From an uncultured Alphaproteobacteria bacterium (lineage in GTDB: Bacteria > Pseudomonadota > Alphaproteobacteria > Caulobacterales > Hyphomonadaceae), in the NCBI GenBank assembly GCA_903831255.1, contig CAIKWZ010000005.1, positions 1 to 37,136 of the forward strand: a stretch of 37,136 bases of DNA, read 5' to 3'. The notes below the pieces were generated by a model that saw only the letters and a program-made list of their open reading frames with translations, ran no database searches and had not been told where the DNA came from. The first letter of the stretch is position 1; each line of letters begins with the position of its first letter. Positions 8,370 through 17,935 of the stretch are shown piece by piece. The translations under genes and the position numbers were made by a program.

Positions 8370-9715
8370 TGTGTCGGCGCCACTCGATATGTCCGCTTTT
8401 GATAGCACACGATTTGTCCGGTTTTCACCGGGGGGGTCGTTTTGCTTTCGGAGGTTCGTATGGCTCGGATCGTTGATGCGATCGGACGGGTGAGAGAGAA
8501 GCGGCTCAGCTGTATAGAGGCGGCTGAGTTGCTGGGGATGAGCGAGCGGCATTTTCGCCGTTTGCGGGATAACTTCGAGGAGGGGGCGCCGAGGCGATCG
8601 TGGACAGGCGTCGCGGTCGGCCAGCTTCGAATAAGGCCCCTGATGAGACAGCGAATTTTGTCGCAGACCAGTACCAGACGAAGCATTTTCAACTTCACGC
8701 CGAAGCATTTTCATTAGGCGTTGTGCAAAGCCCATCGGGAGTTTCGATACGGCTACACGTGGACGAAGTCCGTGCTCTACCTGCGCGGGCTGGTGAAGCC
8801 CTCAAGCAAACGCGGGCCCCTCCGCAGGAGGCGTCCCCGCTCAGCGCTCCCAGGCATGCTGGTGTTTCAGGATTGCTCGACGCACGACTGGTTCTGCGGC
8901 AGGCGTGCGCCCTGCGACCTGATCGTAACGCTGGATGACACCACGGGGCGTATCCTCTCCGCCTTCTTCTGCGAGCAGGAGGGGACTGCATCGACGTTCC
9001 GCGGGCTTGCTGAGACGATCGAGAAACACGGCCTGTTTTCAGCCTTCTACACCGATCGGGGCAGCCATTACTTCAACACCCCAGAGGCTGGCGGGTAAGT
9101 CGACAAGAATAATCCCACACAGGTCGGCCTGGCTCTGGCCCAGTTGAGGATCAACCATATACCGTCCTACTCGCCTGAGGCGCGCGGTCGGATGGAGCGC
9201 GTCTTCGGCACGCTGCAGGGACGCTTGCCGCAGGATATGAGGCTGGCCCGGTTCAACGATATCGAGACGGCGAATGCGTGGCTCAGGGACGTCTACATAG
9301 CCCAACACAACGCCCGGTTCAGCGTCGCGGCGGAAGAGGACGGATCGGCTTTCATTCCTTTCGTCGGCGATCTGGCAAACATTCTCTGCATCCATGAAGA
9401 GCGCGTCGTCTCGAAGGACAATACCTTACGCTACGAACGACGCATCCTGCAGATCCCGGAGCACACGCACCGCCGGCACTTTGTAAAGGCATCCGTCCGG
9501 GTTCAGGAATACCCGGACGGACGCCTCGCCATCTTCCACGGACCAAGGCTCCTCGCCAGTTACGAGGCTATGCCCGCGCCCAAGACCCATCCCGGAGAGA
9601 AGAGCGAGACTTCAGCCGCCTAAGTCCGCCCGGCGGCCGAACCCTCATCAGGGGTCAGGTAAGAGGCGGACATTTACCTTGCTACGAAAACCGGACATCT
9701 GTGGTTGTCATTGAC
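8370..9715 (+). mobile_element. IS1202-like (ISNCY) insertion sequence, inactive
   Basis: About 1346 bp lie between two copies of a 17-bp direct repeat. Imperfect terminal inverted repeats are visible. At the left, ATGTCCGCTTTTGATAGCA starts at 8389. The reverse complement of the right end gives ATGTCCGGTTTTCGTAGCA, starting at 9698. Each is followed by a second TGTCCG about ten bases on, so each end carries a pair of TGTCCG subrepeats that could bind transposase. The element holds one transposase gene in the plus orientation, broken by frameshifts and a stop. It sits in the gap between two reverse-strand GT2 genes. Confidence 0.88.
8460..9623 (+). pseudogene. IS1202-like transposase, broken
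   Basis: The gene starts at ATG 8460 behind GGAGG. The N-terminal helix-turn-helix is ARIVDAIGRVREKRLSCIEA followed by ELLGMSERHFRRLRDNF. Frame then shifts: RRRGRPASNKAPDETANF is in a second frame (about 8606), and KAHREFRYGYTWTKSVLYLR is in a third (from 8721). The DDE/rve core continues with LVFQDCSTHDWF, LIVTLDDTTGRILSAFF and FYTDRGSHYFNTPEAGG. A TAA at about 9097 then interrupts, where a Lys codon is expected. After the stop the same frame goes on with VDKNNPTQVGLALAQLRI, YSPEARGRMERVFGTLQGRL and a C-terminal region ending at 9623. At least two frameshifts and one stop make it non-functional unless heavily recoded, for which there is no sign. Confidence 0.88.
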
Positions 9716-9732
9716 AGCCTGCAGCCCATGAT
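9716..9732. repeat. Right target-site duplication of the IS1202-like element
   Basis: This is an exact second copy of the 17 bases at 8353-8369. If the first A belongs to the element end, the duplication is 16 bp and both element ends begin with TGT. Confidence 0.88.
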
Positions 9733-9805
9733 CATGACCGGCCGAGCCAGCTTTGTAAAAGCGCGAGGCCCTTCGAATCCCGTCGAACTCGATCAGCTTT
9801 ATCCT

Positions 9806-10825
9806 TCAGTCAGCCTCAAAAGCACCCAATACGACCTGCCGCCTTAAATAGCTTATGGGGTTCCAGCAGAGGCTCGCGGCGATCTCCGCGACGCCAACGA
9901 CCCGTCTGCCGTTCATCTTCGCCCTCTCTATAAGTGCGTGGGGATAGCCCGCAAGACCTGCGCCGATACCTCGCCAGGTCGCGATGAAAGTTCCTCGAAA
10001 GCATCCCCTTACCAGAAAGGCGATCAGTCCCGCGGCCCATATAGGAAGGGTGAGGCACAGCAACTCCAAAGGCATATTCTTAAGATAAGTCCAGATACCG
10101 TTGCGAACACCATGAAACGTCGAAAACTCGCTTCGGCGTCCGGATATAGCCGAACCTGCATGCCGGATACGCGCTGTGGGAACGAACTGACAGCTCTCTC
10201 CCATCAAACGCAGCCGAAATCCTAAATCGACATCCTCATGGTAACAGAAGTATCTTTCGTCGAACCCGCCCGCATCAAGGAAAGCGTCTCTCGGATACAT
10301 AGCTGCAGCGCCGCACGGTGCAAAACAGATCCCGGCAGGCAGACATTGAGGGACGTGGTGTCCATGCCCCCCCCTCCACGCGAAGCCGTAGGCGAGATAA
10401 CAATCTCCCGCTCCGTCGAGTTGGTCGGGCGCGTCCATAGAGAGCTGAAGAGACGCTAGCATCCGATGGTCTGGACGACGTTCAGCAGCGCGGAGAAGTT
10501 CCTCCAGCCAATCGGGCAACGCCTCCGCGTCAGGGTTCAGGAGAACCAGCCACTCTCCTCTCGCCTGCTTCGCAGCCAGATTGTTTGCCGCCGCAAACCC
10601 GAGATTTCGATCGCTACGAATGATACGACATTCGGGAGGCAGACCGATCAGTCGGTCAAGAGACCCATCGGTTGACGCATTGTCGACAAGGATGGTCTCG
10701 AAATCCCGGAAAGTCTGCTCTGCTAGGGAATGCAGACACCCTTGGAGATAGTCACCACCGTTATAGTTCACCACCACGACCGTCATTCGGGGCGGCTTCA
10801 GATCTTCTGTCTCCAGACCGATCAT
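9806..10825 (-). CDS. Glycosyltransferase family 2, rhamnosyltransferase-like
   Basis: A 339-residue inverting GT-A glycosyltransferase. [20 protein letters not shown] (about 15-34) opens the nucleotide-binding fold, followed by [14 protein letters not shown] and the donor/metal motif [13 protein letters not shown] (about 93-105). Later [20 protein letters not shown] gives the ED-x-D acceptor-side signature common in rhamnosyl- and related transferases of O-antigen loci. Residues about 250-290 ([20 protein letters not shown]) are hydrophobic and probably associate with the inner membrane. The ATG overlaps the stop of the upstream aldolase gene as ATGA (10822-10825), so translation is likely coupled. 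Its 3' side faces the IS1202-like insertion. Confidence 0.92.
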   Translation of the reverse strand: MIGLETEDLKPPRMTVVVVNYNGGDYLQGCLHSLAEQTFRDFETILVDNASTDGSLDRLIGLPPECRIIRSDRNLGFAAANNLAAKQARGEWLVLLNPDAEALPDWLEELLRAAERRPDHRMLASLQLSMDAPDQLDGAGDCYLAYGFAWRGGHGHHVPQCLPAGICFAPCGAAAMYPRDAFLDAGGFDERYFCYHEDVDLGFRLRLMGESCQFVPTARIRHAGSAISGRRSEFSTFHGVRNGIWTYLKNMPLELLCLTLPIWAAGLIAFLVRGCFRGTFIATWRGIGAGLAGYPHALIERAKMNGRRVVGVAEIAASLCWNPISYLRRQVVLGAFEAD

Positions 10826-11478
10826 TTCAAAATGGACTGCCCTGTCGATCGCCAGTCTTCAAGAAACGCCTGAAGGCCGGTGTCCGTCAGTATATGGCTA
10901 TAGAGCGCGTTGAAGATCTTGGGTGGAATGGTCGCGCAATCCGCGCCCAGAAGAGCTGCGTCTCGAACATGATTGATCGTCCGGATGGATGCGGCAAGAA
11001 TTCGGGTCGTGTAGCCATAATTGTCGTAGATCGTCCGGATTTCCCGGATCAGCTCCATCCCGTCAAGGCCGGCATCATCCAGACGCCCGATAAACGGCGA
11101 GATGAAGGTTGCTCCCGCCTTAGCAGCCAAGAGCGCCTGAACAGACGAGAAGCATAGAGTGACGTTGACCCTAATTCCATCCTGTACAAGGAGCTTACAG
11201 GCGGTGAGCCCAGCAGGGGTCAGGGGAAGCTTTACAACCACATTTTCAGCGATAGAGGCAAGATAACGTCCCTCCGCCAGCATGCCGTCGACGTCCGAGG
11301 CGACCGCTTCGGCGCTCACGGGCCCCGAAACAATGGAACAGATCTCCGCGATCGCCTCTTTCATGTCCCGACCGCTCCTCGCGATCAGTGAGGGATTGGT
11401 CGTGACTCCATCTACGAGGCCGCTCGCCGCTGCTGCGCGAAGGTCCCGCACGTCGGCCGAGTCAATAAAGATATCCAT
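10822..11478 (-). CDS. fsa: Fructose-6-phosphate aldolase / small-type transaldolase
   Basis: 218 residues, the usual length of the Fsa/TalC/MipB subfamily. [14 protein letters not shown] opens the barrel, [15 protein letters not shown] is the conserved second strand, and [15 protein letters not shown] carries the Schiff-base lysine. [30 protein letters not shown] and [11 protein letters not shown] complete the family pattern. The segment after NVTLCFS is closer to members acting as transaldolase than to E. coli FsaA, but one cannot tell aldolase from transaldolase by eye. Start: the ATG at 11478 is preceded by a good AGGGAGA site; an upstream in-frame extension is unlikely. The gene is translationally coupled to the following GT2 gene, which is odd for central metabolism and suggests precursor supply for the glycan, for example through sedoheptulose 7-phosphate. 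Confidence 0.88.
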   Translation of the reverse strand: MDIFIDSADVRDLRAAAASGLVDGVTTNPSLIARSGRDMKEAIAEICSIVSGPVSAEAVASDVDGMLAEGRYLASIAENVVVKLPLTPAGLTACKLLVQDGIRVNVTLCFSSVQALLAAKAGATFISPFIGRLDDAGLDGMELIREIRTIYDNYGYTTRILAASIRTINHVRDAALLGADCATIPPKIFNALYSHILTDTGLQAFLEDWRSTGQSILK

Positions 11479-11589
11479 CCGTCCCAATCTCCCTGTCCTC
11501 GTTGGTCCCGACCACCCGCAACGCGGATCGAGCGTCACGAAATCCCCGATATCCTGACTTCGTCGAACTCCTGAACGTCGTCTATCCTG

Positions 11590-12879
11590 TTACTGCTCAT
11601 CTATCCACTGACGCATAGGCATCTTATCCAGAGCGCCAGTTGACCAGTTGTCCGACAAAGCCATCACCGCACTTCGGCCCCGTCGGACAAGATCCGCCCT
11701 AAGTCTGGGGGAAGCCGCGAGGCGGCGAAGCTTGATCACGGCATCGTTTTCATCTGGTTCGGCCCAGAGGAGTTCACCTGACGGATAAACGCCAGTTTCA
11801 TCCTGAACCCGGATCTTGGCAAAATCGATCAGCAATTCGTCCAGCCCCTCCATGAACTCAAGGTTTCCTGACCAACCGGTAGCGAGCGGGGCGACCCCCA
11901 TCATGAAAGCTTCAGCCAGACTGAGACCGAACCCTTCGGACCGATGAGGAGACAAGAGAATGTCGCTTGAACCGATCAGAGAGACGACCTCATTTCTCGT
12001 CATCCGGGAGCTGACACATTCGATGTCCGGCCTCACGCCTATGCGCTTTTCAAGCTCTACCATGAAGGAACGTGCGCCCTCATGTGACTGACATTTTATG
12101 ATCAGGCGAACTGAGGTCGTCGGATCCGGGAAGGCGCGTCGATAGATCTCCACCGCGCCCAAGAGATTCTTTCGTACCCCGCTTGAAAGCAGGTCCCCCA
12201 TAACGAGGATCGTGGTCACGGAGTTGTCGGGACTGCCTGTGAGGGAACGATGTTTATCGAAGCGGCGTAAGCCTACGGGGTGAGGCATCCATCGCAAGGG
12301 AGTGCGCACGCCTGCGGATCGGATCGCCTCGAGAACGAAACGGCTCGGCGCCCATATCTCATCAAAAAGCTCGGCGGCGCGAACCCAGTCGTCAGGGATC
12401 GCCGGCAGCTCATAGGCCCAGTAGCCGATCCGGTAACGACCAGACCACCGTCGAGCTCCCAGTCGCGCAAAAAGAGCGATGGCTTCAGGCGGATTACAGT
12501 GGGTGAGCCATACTCCGCCTGGCCGGTCGAAGATTTCCTCGCGATTCGACCCAAAGGGTCGCTGGAACAGATGGCTGATGTCGTGACGATGCAGCTTAAA
12601 CCCTGCACCCTCAAGGCCTTCTGCGGTCAACCGCGCGGCCTCAGAAATACCTTTCGAATCCCCAAAGAAGCCTGAGACGATCAAAGGCCCCCGTGTATGA
12701 CCACCCGGCCCTCCTCTGATCTCCCTTAAAACCTGCCCCTCGTCCCACCTCCGGCGCCATCGGTTCACGTACGCACGGACGTCCTCCGGAACGCCGCCTC
12801 GCCACAGGCGAACGCCCCTATCCACCCAGCCTGTCGGGCGCACTTGAGGCTTCTGGGAGGTCCGGTCGACATCCGCCAC
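11590..12879 (-). CDS. Glycosyltransferase family 4
   Basis: The 429-residue product starts at GTG 12879, three bases after the preceding gene's stop and behind GGAAAGG. The first 60 residues are basic and not part of the fold. LIVSGFFGDSKGISEAARLT (about 66-85) is the N-terminal Gly-rich loop of a GT-B enzyme. YRIGYWAYELPAIPDDWV and EIWAPSRFVLEAIR follow the pattern of mannosyl- and related transferases. TTILVMGDLLSSGVRKNLLG begins the C-terminal domain. The SEGFGLSLAEAFMMG donor motif has both acidic residues (E-x7-E), unlike the GT4 at 5084. It is tightly spaced with the ligase-acyltransferase gene upstream, so the two are likely cotranslated. Role: one transfer step of glycan assembly on the cytoplasmic face. 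Confidence 0.9.
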   Translation of the reverse strand: MADVDRTSQKPQVRPTGWVDRGVRLWRGGVPEDVRAYVNRWRRRWDEGQVLREIRGGPGGHTRGPLIVSGFFGDSKGISEAARLTAEGLEGAGFKLHRHDISHLFQRPFGSNREEIFDRPGGVWLTHCNPPEAIALFARLGARRWSGRYRIGYWAYELPAIPDDWVRAAELFDEIWAPSRFVLEAIRSAGVRTPLRWMPHPVGLRRFDKHRSLTGSPDNSVTTILVMGDLLSSGVRKNLLGAVEIYRRAFPDPTTSVRLIIKCQSHEGARSFMVELEKRIGVRPDIECVSSRMTRNEVVSLIGSSDILLSPHRSEGFGLSLAEAFMMGVAPLATGWSGNLEFMEGLDELLIDFAKIRVQDETGVYPSGELLWAEPDENDAVIKLRRLAASPRLRADLVRRGRSAVMALSDNWSTGALDKMPMRQWIDEQ

Positions 12880-12882
12880 GTC

Positions 12883-15273
12883 TTAGACGCCTTTCCGATA
12901 GGCGCTGTCGGCACGAAGGGACGGCCGTTCGACCGCCCACCACATCAGCACGCTCCCGAGAAGGATAGCGGCGGCGGAAACCCCACTGGCAAGGGCGGGC
13001 GAGGAGGCAAACAGCCCAAGGGCGACTATGACCTGGAGGATCGGAAAGTGAATGATGTAAACTCCATAGGAGAGATCACCCCATCGCGCGGCGTCGAACA
13101 GCTGAGGCCAAGCGAGGGCGCACCAAAGGCTCGTAACACCAAGACCCAAAGCTCTTAAGGGTTCAGCGGCCGGGACGGTTACTGAAAGGAGAAAAAGACC
13201 AACACCCAGAGCCGGCAGCAATGACCTCCATGTTAAAGCCTCCCGCCAGAGATAGAACGCGACCCCGACGATGAAGAAACTCATTTGACCCGGCAACTGA
13301 CGCGAGAGCTCGATCCAAATCGCCTGCCCTGTCGAGGCGCCCACCTGTTCAAGACCGGCGCGCCAGATCTCGGCGCTCACATAGATCGCGACCAGAAGCA
13401 GCCACCGCATACCTCCAGCCACCCTCAAGATCCAGGCCAGTATCGGCAGGATAAGGTAGAACAGGACCTCGATCTTCAACGTCCATAGAGCGCCATTGAT
13501 CTCCGTCTGAGGGTTTCCCACAAACACCCCTGGAAGATTGGGCTCCATGAAGTTCAGAAAGGAGAGGTTCCAGACGATATAGCGAGCAACTGCGGACAAA
13601 TCCGCTCTCGCGTCGCCTACCCACCATAATGCCCCCAGAGCGCAAGCCAGAACGGTGACGACGTAAGCAGGCAAGACCCGTCGGACACGCTTTTCAGCAT
13701 AAGATGCGATCGAGGAAGATCGCTCAAGGCTCCCCATTACGAGATAACCTGAGAGAACGAAAAAGCCCTGAACTCCAATCTCGGCAGCAACGGAGAGCGG
13801 GGCTGTCAGAGGCGTCCAGGCGTCAACTCCGGAGAGCTTCACGCAGTGATAGACCGCCACCATCGAGGCGAACACTAAACGGAGCAGATTGAAGTTGTTC
13901 CGCGTCGTCTCATCGCGATCAATAGAAAGAGAACCGGGTACTCCCTCCTCGGAGATCGTCCAAGAACCCGAGGGCCGGCTCTCGTCTGTGTCAGGATCTC
14001 CTTTCACCGAAGACATTGTTATCGCAGACCCACCGCCGAAGGTGATCGTCCTCGGCTCACTCGCCTGCCTCGTCGTCTCCATCTCTCCCGGTTTTGGAAA
14101 CACCAGAGCCAGCAATCCGACAATCACGACCGCCGCCCACCACCACGCATTCCACAGATCGAACGAGACGCACGCAATCGCTGTGACGCCGCCAAACAAT
14201 CCGGCGATGGCGAGGCCTGAACGGCCCAAACGAGAGAAATCAGGCAAACGCCAAGCAACCAGGATCACAAACAGGGCGAGACAGACGGCGCCGACTGCTC
14301 CGGTTTCAACCCATAATTGAAGGAACATGTTATGCGAATGGTTGGGAACCAATAGCTCACCTGCGAACGTTCCTTCAGGAATTCGATCCTCAATTGTTCG
14401 GAGGACCCCCAGTCCGTTGCCGATGATGGGAGCTTCACTGATGAGGTCGGTGACGCGTCGCCAGATCGCCAGACGCCACTCCATTGAGGATGTCGCCAGC
14501 GAGGCGTCAGCGCCTCGGGCTATCCAGCCAAACAAGATCGGCGCCGAAAGTGTCAGAGCCGCCATACCGCAGCCCATAATTCGAAATCCGTACCTCGGGA
14601 GGATCGTCACCAACCCCATAGCGAGGCCAGCTCCCAACAGCGCGAGCAGGCCTGCATGAACACCCCGATGAAGCAATCCAAGCGCCTCGAGCGCGATCAC
14701 CAGGACAGCGATGATCAGTGTCCATCGCCCAGACCGGTTGAGGCTCGCCAGAAGTATCAGGGAGGGGGCGGCCATCGCCATGATCAGACTATTGCGGGAA
14801 ATGTTCTGAACCCCCTCACCTGAGCTGGCCATCAACGGCGCAAACAGTGCGAGCGCGTCAGTCTCAAAGGCGCTCAACAGGGCCACGATGACCGCCTGCG
14901 CGACCAGCGCGAGCAGCGCTGTGCGCCTTATGATCCGCTTTGTCCCTGATGTCGCCGATGAGAGAGTGACCCACAGAACCGCCATCGCCGGAACAAGGAG
15001 CCCCACACGGAGGGCCTCACTTTTGATGTTGAAACGCCCTTCCGAGAAGCTGATATCCGCCCAGACCATGGGTTGAGGCGACCAGCTCGAAGACGCTGCC
15101 GCAAAACCAAGGAATGCGAGAAGCGGCCACAGGTAAAGCGGCAGGCGCAACCTGGCGACACAAAATGGTATCAGAAGGATCGCAGCAAGACCGGCCAGAG
15201 GAGCAAGCGCGAGGCCCCCGGCGAGGGTTGCGATCGGCCATAACACCCACAAGGCGATATAAACGACCGGCAT
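12883..15273 (-). CDS. O-antigen ligase/polymerase-like protein fused to acyltransferase 3
   Basis: The 796-residue product joins two membrane proteins. Residues 1 to about 395 have about ten hydrophobic segments and the Wzy/WaaL-family signature NHSHNMFLQLWVETGAVG (about 311-328), preceded by IIGNGLGVLR. Residues about 396-458 are a polar linker (PKPGEMETTRQASE onward). From NNFNLLRLVFASMVAVYH (about 459) an acyltransferase-3 domain follows, with GFFVLSGYLVMGSLER, KRVRRVLPAY, INGALWTLKIEVLFYLILP and SYGVYIIHFPI. That family transfers acyl groups, usually acetyl, to sugars at the membrane. Start: ATG 15273 behind AGGGAAGAG; a TTG at 15345 has no such site. Both halves look complete. The likely job is to link or polymerise the exported glycan and acylate it. 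The organisation is unusual, and an internal ATG at 14016 in the linker has only a weak ribosome site. Confidence 0.87.
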   Translation of the reverse strand: MPVVYIALWVLWPIATLAGGLALAPLAGLAAILLIPFCVARLRLPLYLWPLLAFLGFAAASSSWSPQPMVWADISFSEGRFNIKSEALRVGLLVPAMAVLWVTLSSATSGTKRIIRRTALLALVAQAVIVALLSAFETDALALFAPLMASSGEGVQNISRNSLIMAMAAPSLILLASLNRSGRWTLIIAVLVIALEALGLLHRGVHAGLLALLGAGLAMGLVTILPRYGFRIMGCGMAALTLSAPILFGWIARGADASLATSSMEWRLAIWRRVTDLISEAPIIGNGLGVLRTIEDRIPEGTFAGELLVPNHSHNMFLQLWVETGAVGAVCLALFVILVAWRLPDFSRLGRSGLAIAGLFGGVTAIACVSFDLWNAWWWAAVVIVGLLALVFPKPGEMETTRQASEPRTITFGGGSAITMSSVKGDPDTDESRPSGSWTISEEGVPGSLSIDRDETTRNNFNLLRLVFASMVAVYHCVKLSGVDAWTPLTAPLSVAAEIGVQGFFVLSGYLVMGSLERSSSIASYAEKRVRRVLPAYVVTVLACALGALWWVGDARADLSAVARYIVWNLSFLNFMEPNLPGVFVGNPQTEINGALWTLKIEVLFYLILPILAWILRVAGGMRWLLLVAIYVSAEIWRAGLEQVGASTGQAIWIELSRQLPGQMSFFIVGVAFYLWREALTWRSLLPALGVGLFLLSVTVPAAEPLRALGLGVTSLWCALAWPQLFDAARWGDLSYGVYIIHFPILQVIVALGLFASSPALASGVSAAAILLGSVLMWWAVERPSLRADSAYRKGV

Positions 15274-15529
15274 AAATCTCTTCCCTGCCCCCGTCGTCGA
15301 GCGAAAGGCTATAATGAGGTCCCGTCTCACGACAGGGTGAAGCAATCAAGATGCCCGAGCATCGCCCGGCCCTCTTCAAGTCCCGACACGCTCAGATTGT
15401 CAGGCCCCATACAGATCAATTGGGACCTCTTTCATAACTTGCCCCATTCACCCGCCATTGACCATTCCCCCAACGGCAGGAAAGTATTCGTCTATCAGAG
15501 GGTCTCAGACGAGACGGACGGGAGGGACA

Positions 15530-17935
15530 ATGTCCAGGGGGAGAGATTCTATCTCGTCGTTTGGACAGACCGTCCGGACTGGCCTCCTCCTATCCCTGGC
15601 TTTGGCCGCTGGAGCGTGTGCCGGCGGCGGCGGCGACACTGGATCCGTTACGCCCTCTCCGCCCATTCTGCCACCTCCCCCTCCACCCCCGCCATCTCCC
15701 CCACCGCCGCCTCCCCCTCCTCCGCCGCCGGCGTCGTCCTTCGAGACGAACGAGTATTTCGGATCCTCGACGGGCGCCGCATCTCCAAACTCGGGCCTCG
15801 CACTGATCGGGGCCTCCTCGGCGTACGCCCGGGGCGCCAGCGGGCGCGGGATAAAGGTCGCCGTGATCGACACCAATCTTGACGTGACCGTTTCTGAGCT
15901 GTTCGGACAAACCAGTCTGGACTCCATCGATATCTGTTCTCTTGAGGCGGCCTGCGCCACCGCCCGATCAAGCTCAGATATCGACGCCAGCGGACACGGC
16001 ACCATGGTCTCGAGCCTCATCGCCGCGCAGAAAAACGGAATTGGAATGCACGGCGTCGCCTATAACTCGCAGATTGTTCATGTCAGGGCTGACCGACCAG
16101 GATCCTGCCAGGAAGTGGGGGCGGATAAGGGTTGCAAGTTCTCTGATTCGACGCTGGCTCGAGCCATCGACTACGCAATAGACAGGGGCGTCCGCGTCAT
16201 TAATCTGTCCCTAGGCGGCGAGATTGATAATGATCCGACCCTTGAAAACGCCATCCGTCGGGCGGCCGCGGCAGGCATTCTGGTCGTCATTTCGGCGGGG
16301 AATGAGGGTCAGGCGGCGACCGATACCGCGGTGCCAGAAGGACGATCACCGACCGAGCCGGCCTATATCGCCGGCGAGGCTGCATCTCTGGGCCGGGTTG
16401 TCGCTGTCGGGGCGATCGATCTCTCGAGGAAAATGGCTGATTTCTCAAACAGGGCCGGAGATACAAAGAGTTTCTACATTCTTGCTCCGGGCCGGCGCAT
16501 TATCGCTGCCGCCCCCGACGACAACATCATTACCCCTGATCTTCCAGCCTGCGAGCCTCCCAATACGCGAGACTGCAACGACACGGACACGGATGGCGAT
16601 TATTACCTTGTGTCCGGCACATCCTTTGCGGCTCCTTATGTTTCGGGAGCTCTCGCCCTTATGCTGGAGCTGTTTCCTAACCTGACCCCGGAAAATGCCC
16701 TGGCGGCTCTCCTGTCCTCGGCGGACGACTATATCGACACCGCGCCCGATATCATCCGAGGGGAGGCTGCAGGCGTCGGTATCGACGCCGTTTCAGGGGT
16801 CGGGATCCTCAATCTTACCCGGGCCTTTTCACCGATCGGCGCGACCAGCGCGTCCTTTGGCGCTGAACGCGTCGGCCTCGGCCAAATGCTGGCGCCTGCC
16901 AGCGGGGCCTTCGGAGACTGGGCGGTCCACTCAGGCGCCTTCGACGGTCTTATCGTGCAGGATCGATATGCACGCGGATTCCGGATCGATACCACACGCC
17001 TGATGGTGGGGCGGTCAGCCCTCTCGGACTTGGCCGATAGGGCCCGCTATGCGCGCTCACAAGCCTACGCAATCCGAGTTGGAGCGGCGTCGTTGTCCTG
17101 GTTCACCCCGCCCGCTGTTTCGACAGACCCACGCCGCCCCTGGGGTGAGCCGGAAGACCCTCTTTTTGCGATCGCCGTCGACGTTGACGGCACAAAGATT
17201 TCCGGGGGGCGCGGAGGATCTCCACCCGTGATGATGTCAGGCTTCAACCTGTTGTCCGACGCCTCGGAACCGGTGGAGAGCGCTGGAGGAGATTGGGCGC
17301 GTTTCGAGCAAACCTTAGGCGCTCTTACTTTTGACGGCAGCGCCTCAAGGAGCCGCCGGCAGGAGAGCCTTGACCTCGGCCTTACGCTGACGATCGACGG
17401 GGGCCTCATCCGCATAGGGCAGCGCTCCACGAGCGATATGACCTCGTCCATGGGAGGATACCTGCAGAGTCGGTTCGGCGGCATCGATCGCTCCCGATTG
17501 TCGGCAACCTCGCTACAGGCTGCCTATACCATCGGGAGCTGGACCTTGAAGGGAAGTTCCGAGATCGCTGAGGTCGACCTTGAGGGCGTCAGCACGTCCG
17601 GGGTTCGCACAACAGCCTGGATGACGACCGTCGAGAGAGCGGCCGGCGAAGGCTATGTCCGCCTCGCTGTCGGGCAACCCAGACGCGCCGAGACCGGCGC
17701 CCTCACCTTCATGGCGCCTGTCGAAATCGATGCGACAGGACATATCCGAATGGCCTCCAGAACCGCATCGCTGGCTCCAAGCGGACGCCAGATTGATGTC
17801 GAAGCCTCGTGGAGCTCCCCGCTTGGGCCGACCACAACACTCGAACTCGTCGCTGGCGTCTCAACGTCTCCACACCATGTCCGCGAGGCGCCGGCGGAAG
17901 GCGCAGTCTGGCTCGGCATTCGCGGGATCTGGTAA
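15530..17935 (+). CDS. Subtilisin-like (S8) serine protease, putative lipoprotein with polyproline stalk
   Basis: 801 residues from ATG 15530, behind a strong GGGAGGGAC site. An N-terminal signal (TVRTGLLLSLALAAGAC, Cys30) resembles a lipoprotein signal, although -3 is Ala rather than Leu. A stalk follows with eight Pro, Ser, eleven Pro (48-67). The peptidase domain (about 75-460) has all catalytic positions: Asp114 (VAVIDTN), His156 (SGHGTMVSSLIAA), oxyanion Asn258 (VISAGNEG) and Ser365 (VSGTSFAAPYVSGA). Cys-rich inserts (for example CEPPNTRDCND) may be disulphide-bonded or bind Ca2+. The last 330 residues are rich in alternating polar/nonpolar stretches and end in a Trp (GIRGIW), reminiscent of outer-membrane beta-barrel or autotransporter-type C-termini, but no known barrel motif is certain. 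It probably acts at the cell surface. It is divergent from the ligase-acyltransferase gene, with 256 bp between starts. Confidence 0.9.
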   Translation: MSRGRDSISSFGQTVRTGLLLSLALAAGACAGGGGDTGSVTPSPPILPPPPPPPPSPPPPPPPPPPPASSFETNEYFGSSTGAASPNSGLALIGASSAYARGASGRGIKVAVIDTNLDVTVSELFGQTSLDSIDICSLEAACATARSSSDIDASGHGTMVSSLIAAQKNGIGMHGVAYNSQIVHVRADRPGSCQEVGADKGCKFSDSTLARAIDYAIDRGVRVINLSLGGEIDNDPTLENAIRRAAAAGILVVISAGNEGQAATDTAVPEGRSPTEPAYIAGEAASLGRVVAVGAIDLSRKMADFSNRAGDTKSFYILAPGRRIIAAAPDDNIITPDLPACEPPNTRDCNDTDTDGDYYLVSGTSFAAPYVSGALALMLELFPNLTPENALAALLSSADDYIDTAPDIIRGEAAGVGIDAVSGVGILNLTRAFSPIGATSASFGAERVGLGQMLAPASGAFGDWAVHSGAFDGLIVQDRYARGFRIDTTRLMVGRSALSDLADRARYARSQAYAIRVGAASLSWFTPPAVSTDPRRPWGEPEDPLFAIAVDVDGTKISGGRGGSPPVMMSGFNLLSDASEPVESAGGDWARFEQTLGALTFDGSASRSRRQESLDLGLTLTIDGGLIRIGQRSTSDMTSSMGGYLQSRFGGIDRSRLSATSLQAAYTIGSWTLKGSSEIAEVDLEGVSTSGVRTTAWMTTVERAAGEGYVRLAVGQPRRAETGALTFMAPVEIDATGHIRMASRTASLAPSGRQIDVEASWSSPLGPTTTLELVAGVSTSPHHVREAPAEGAVWLGIRGIW

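Noticed and set aside
15274-15345. TTG start giving a longer ligase-acyltransferase protein
   Set aside because: There is no ribosome site and no hydrophobic or conserved residues; ATG 15273 follows AGGGAAGAG.
15671-15732. C-rich repeat tract as a possible functional DNA repeat
   Set aside because: It is the coding sequence of the polyproline stalk of the protease.
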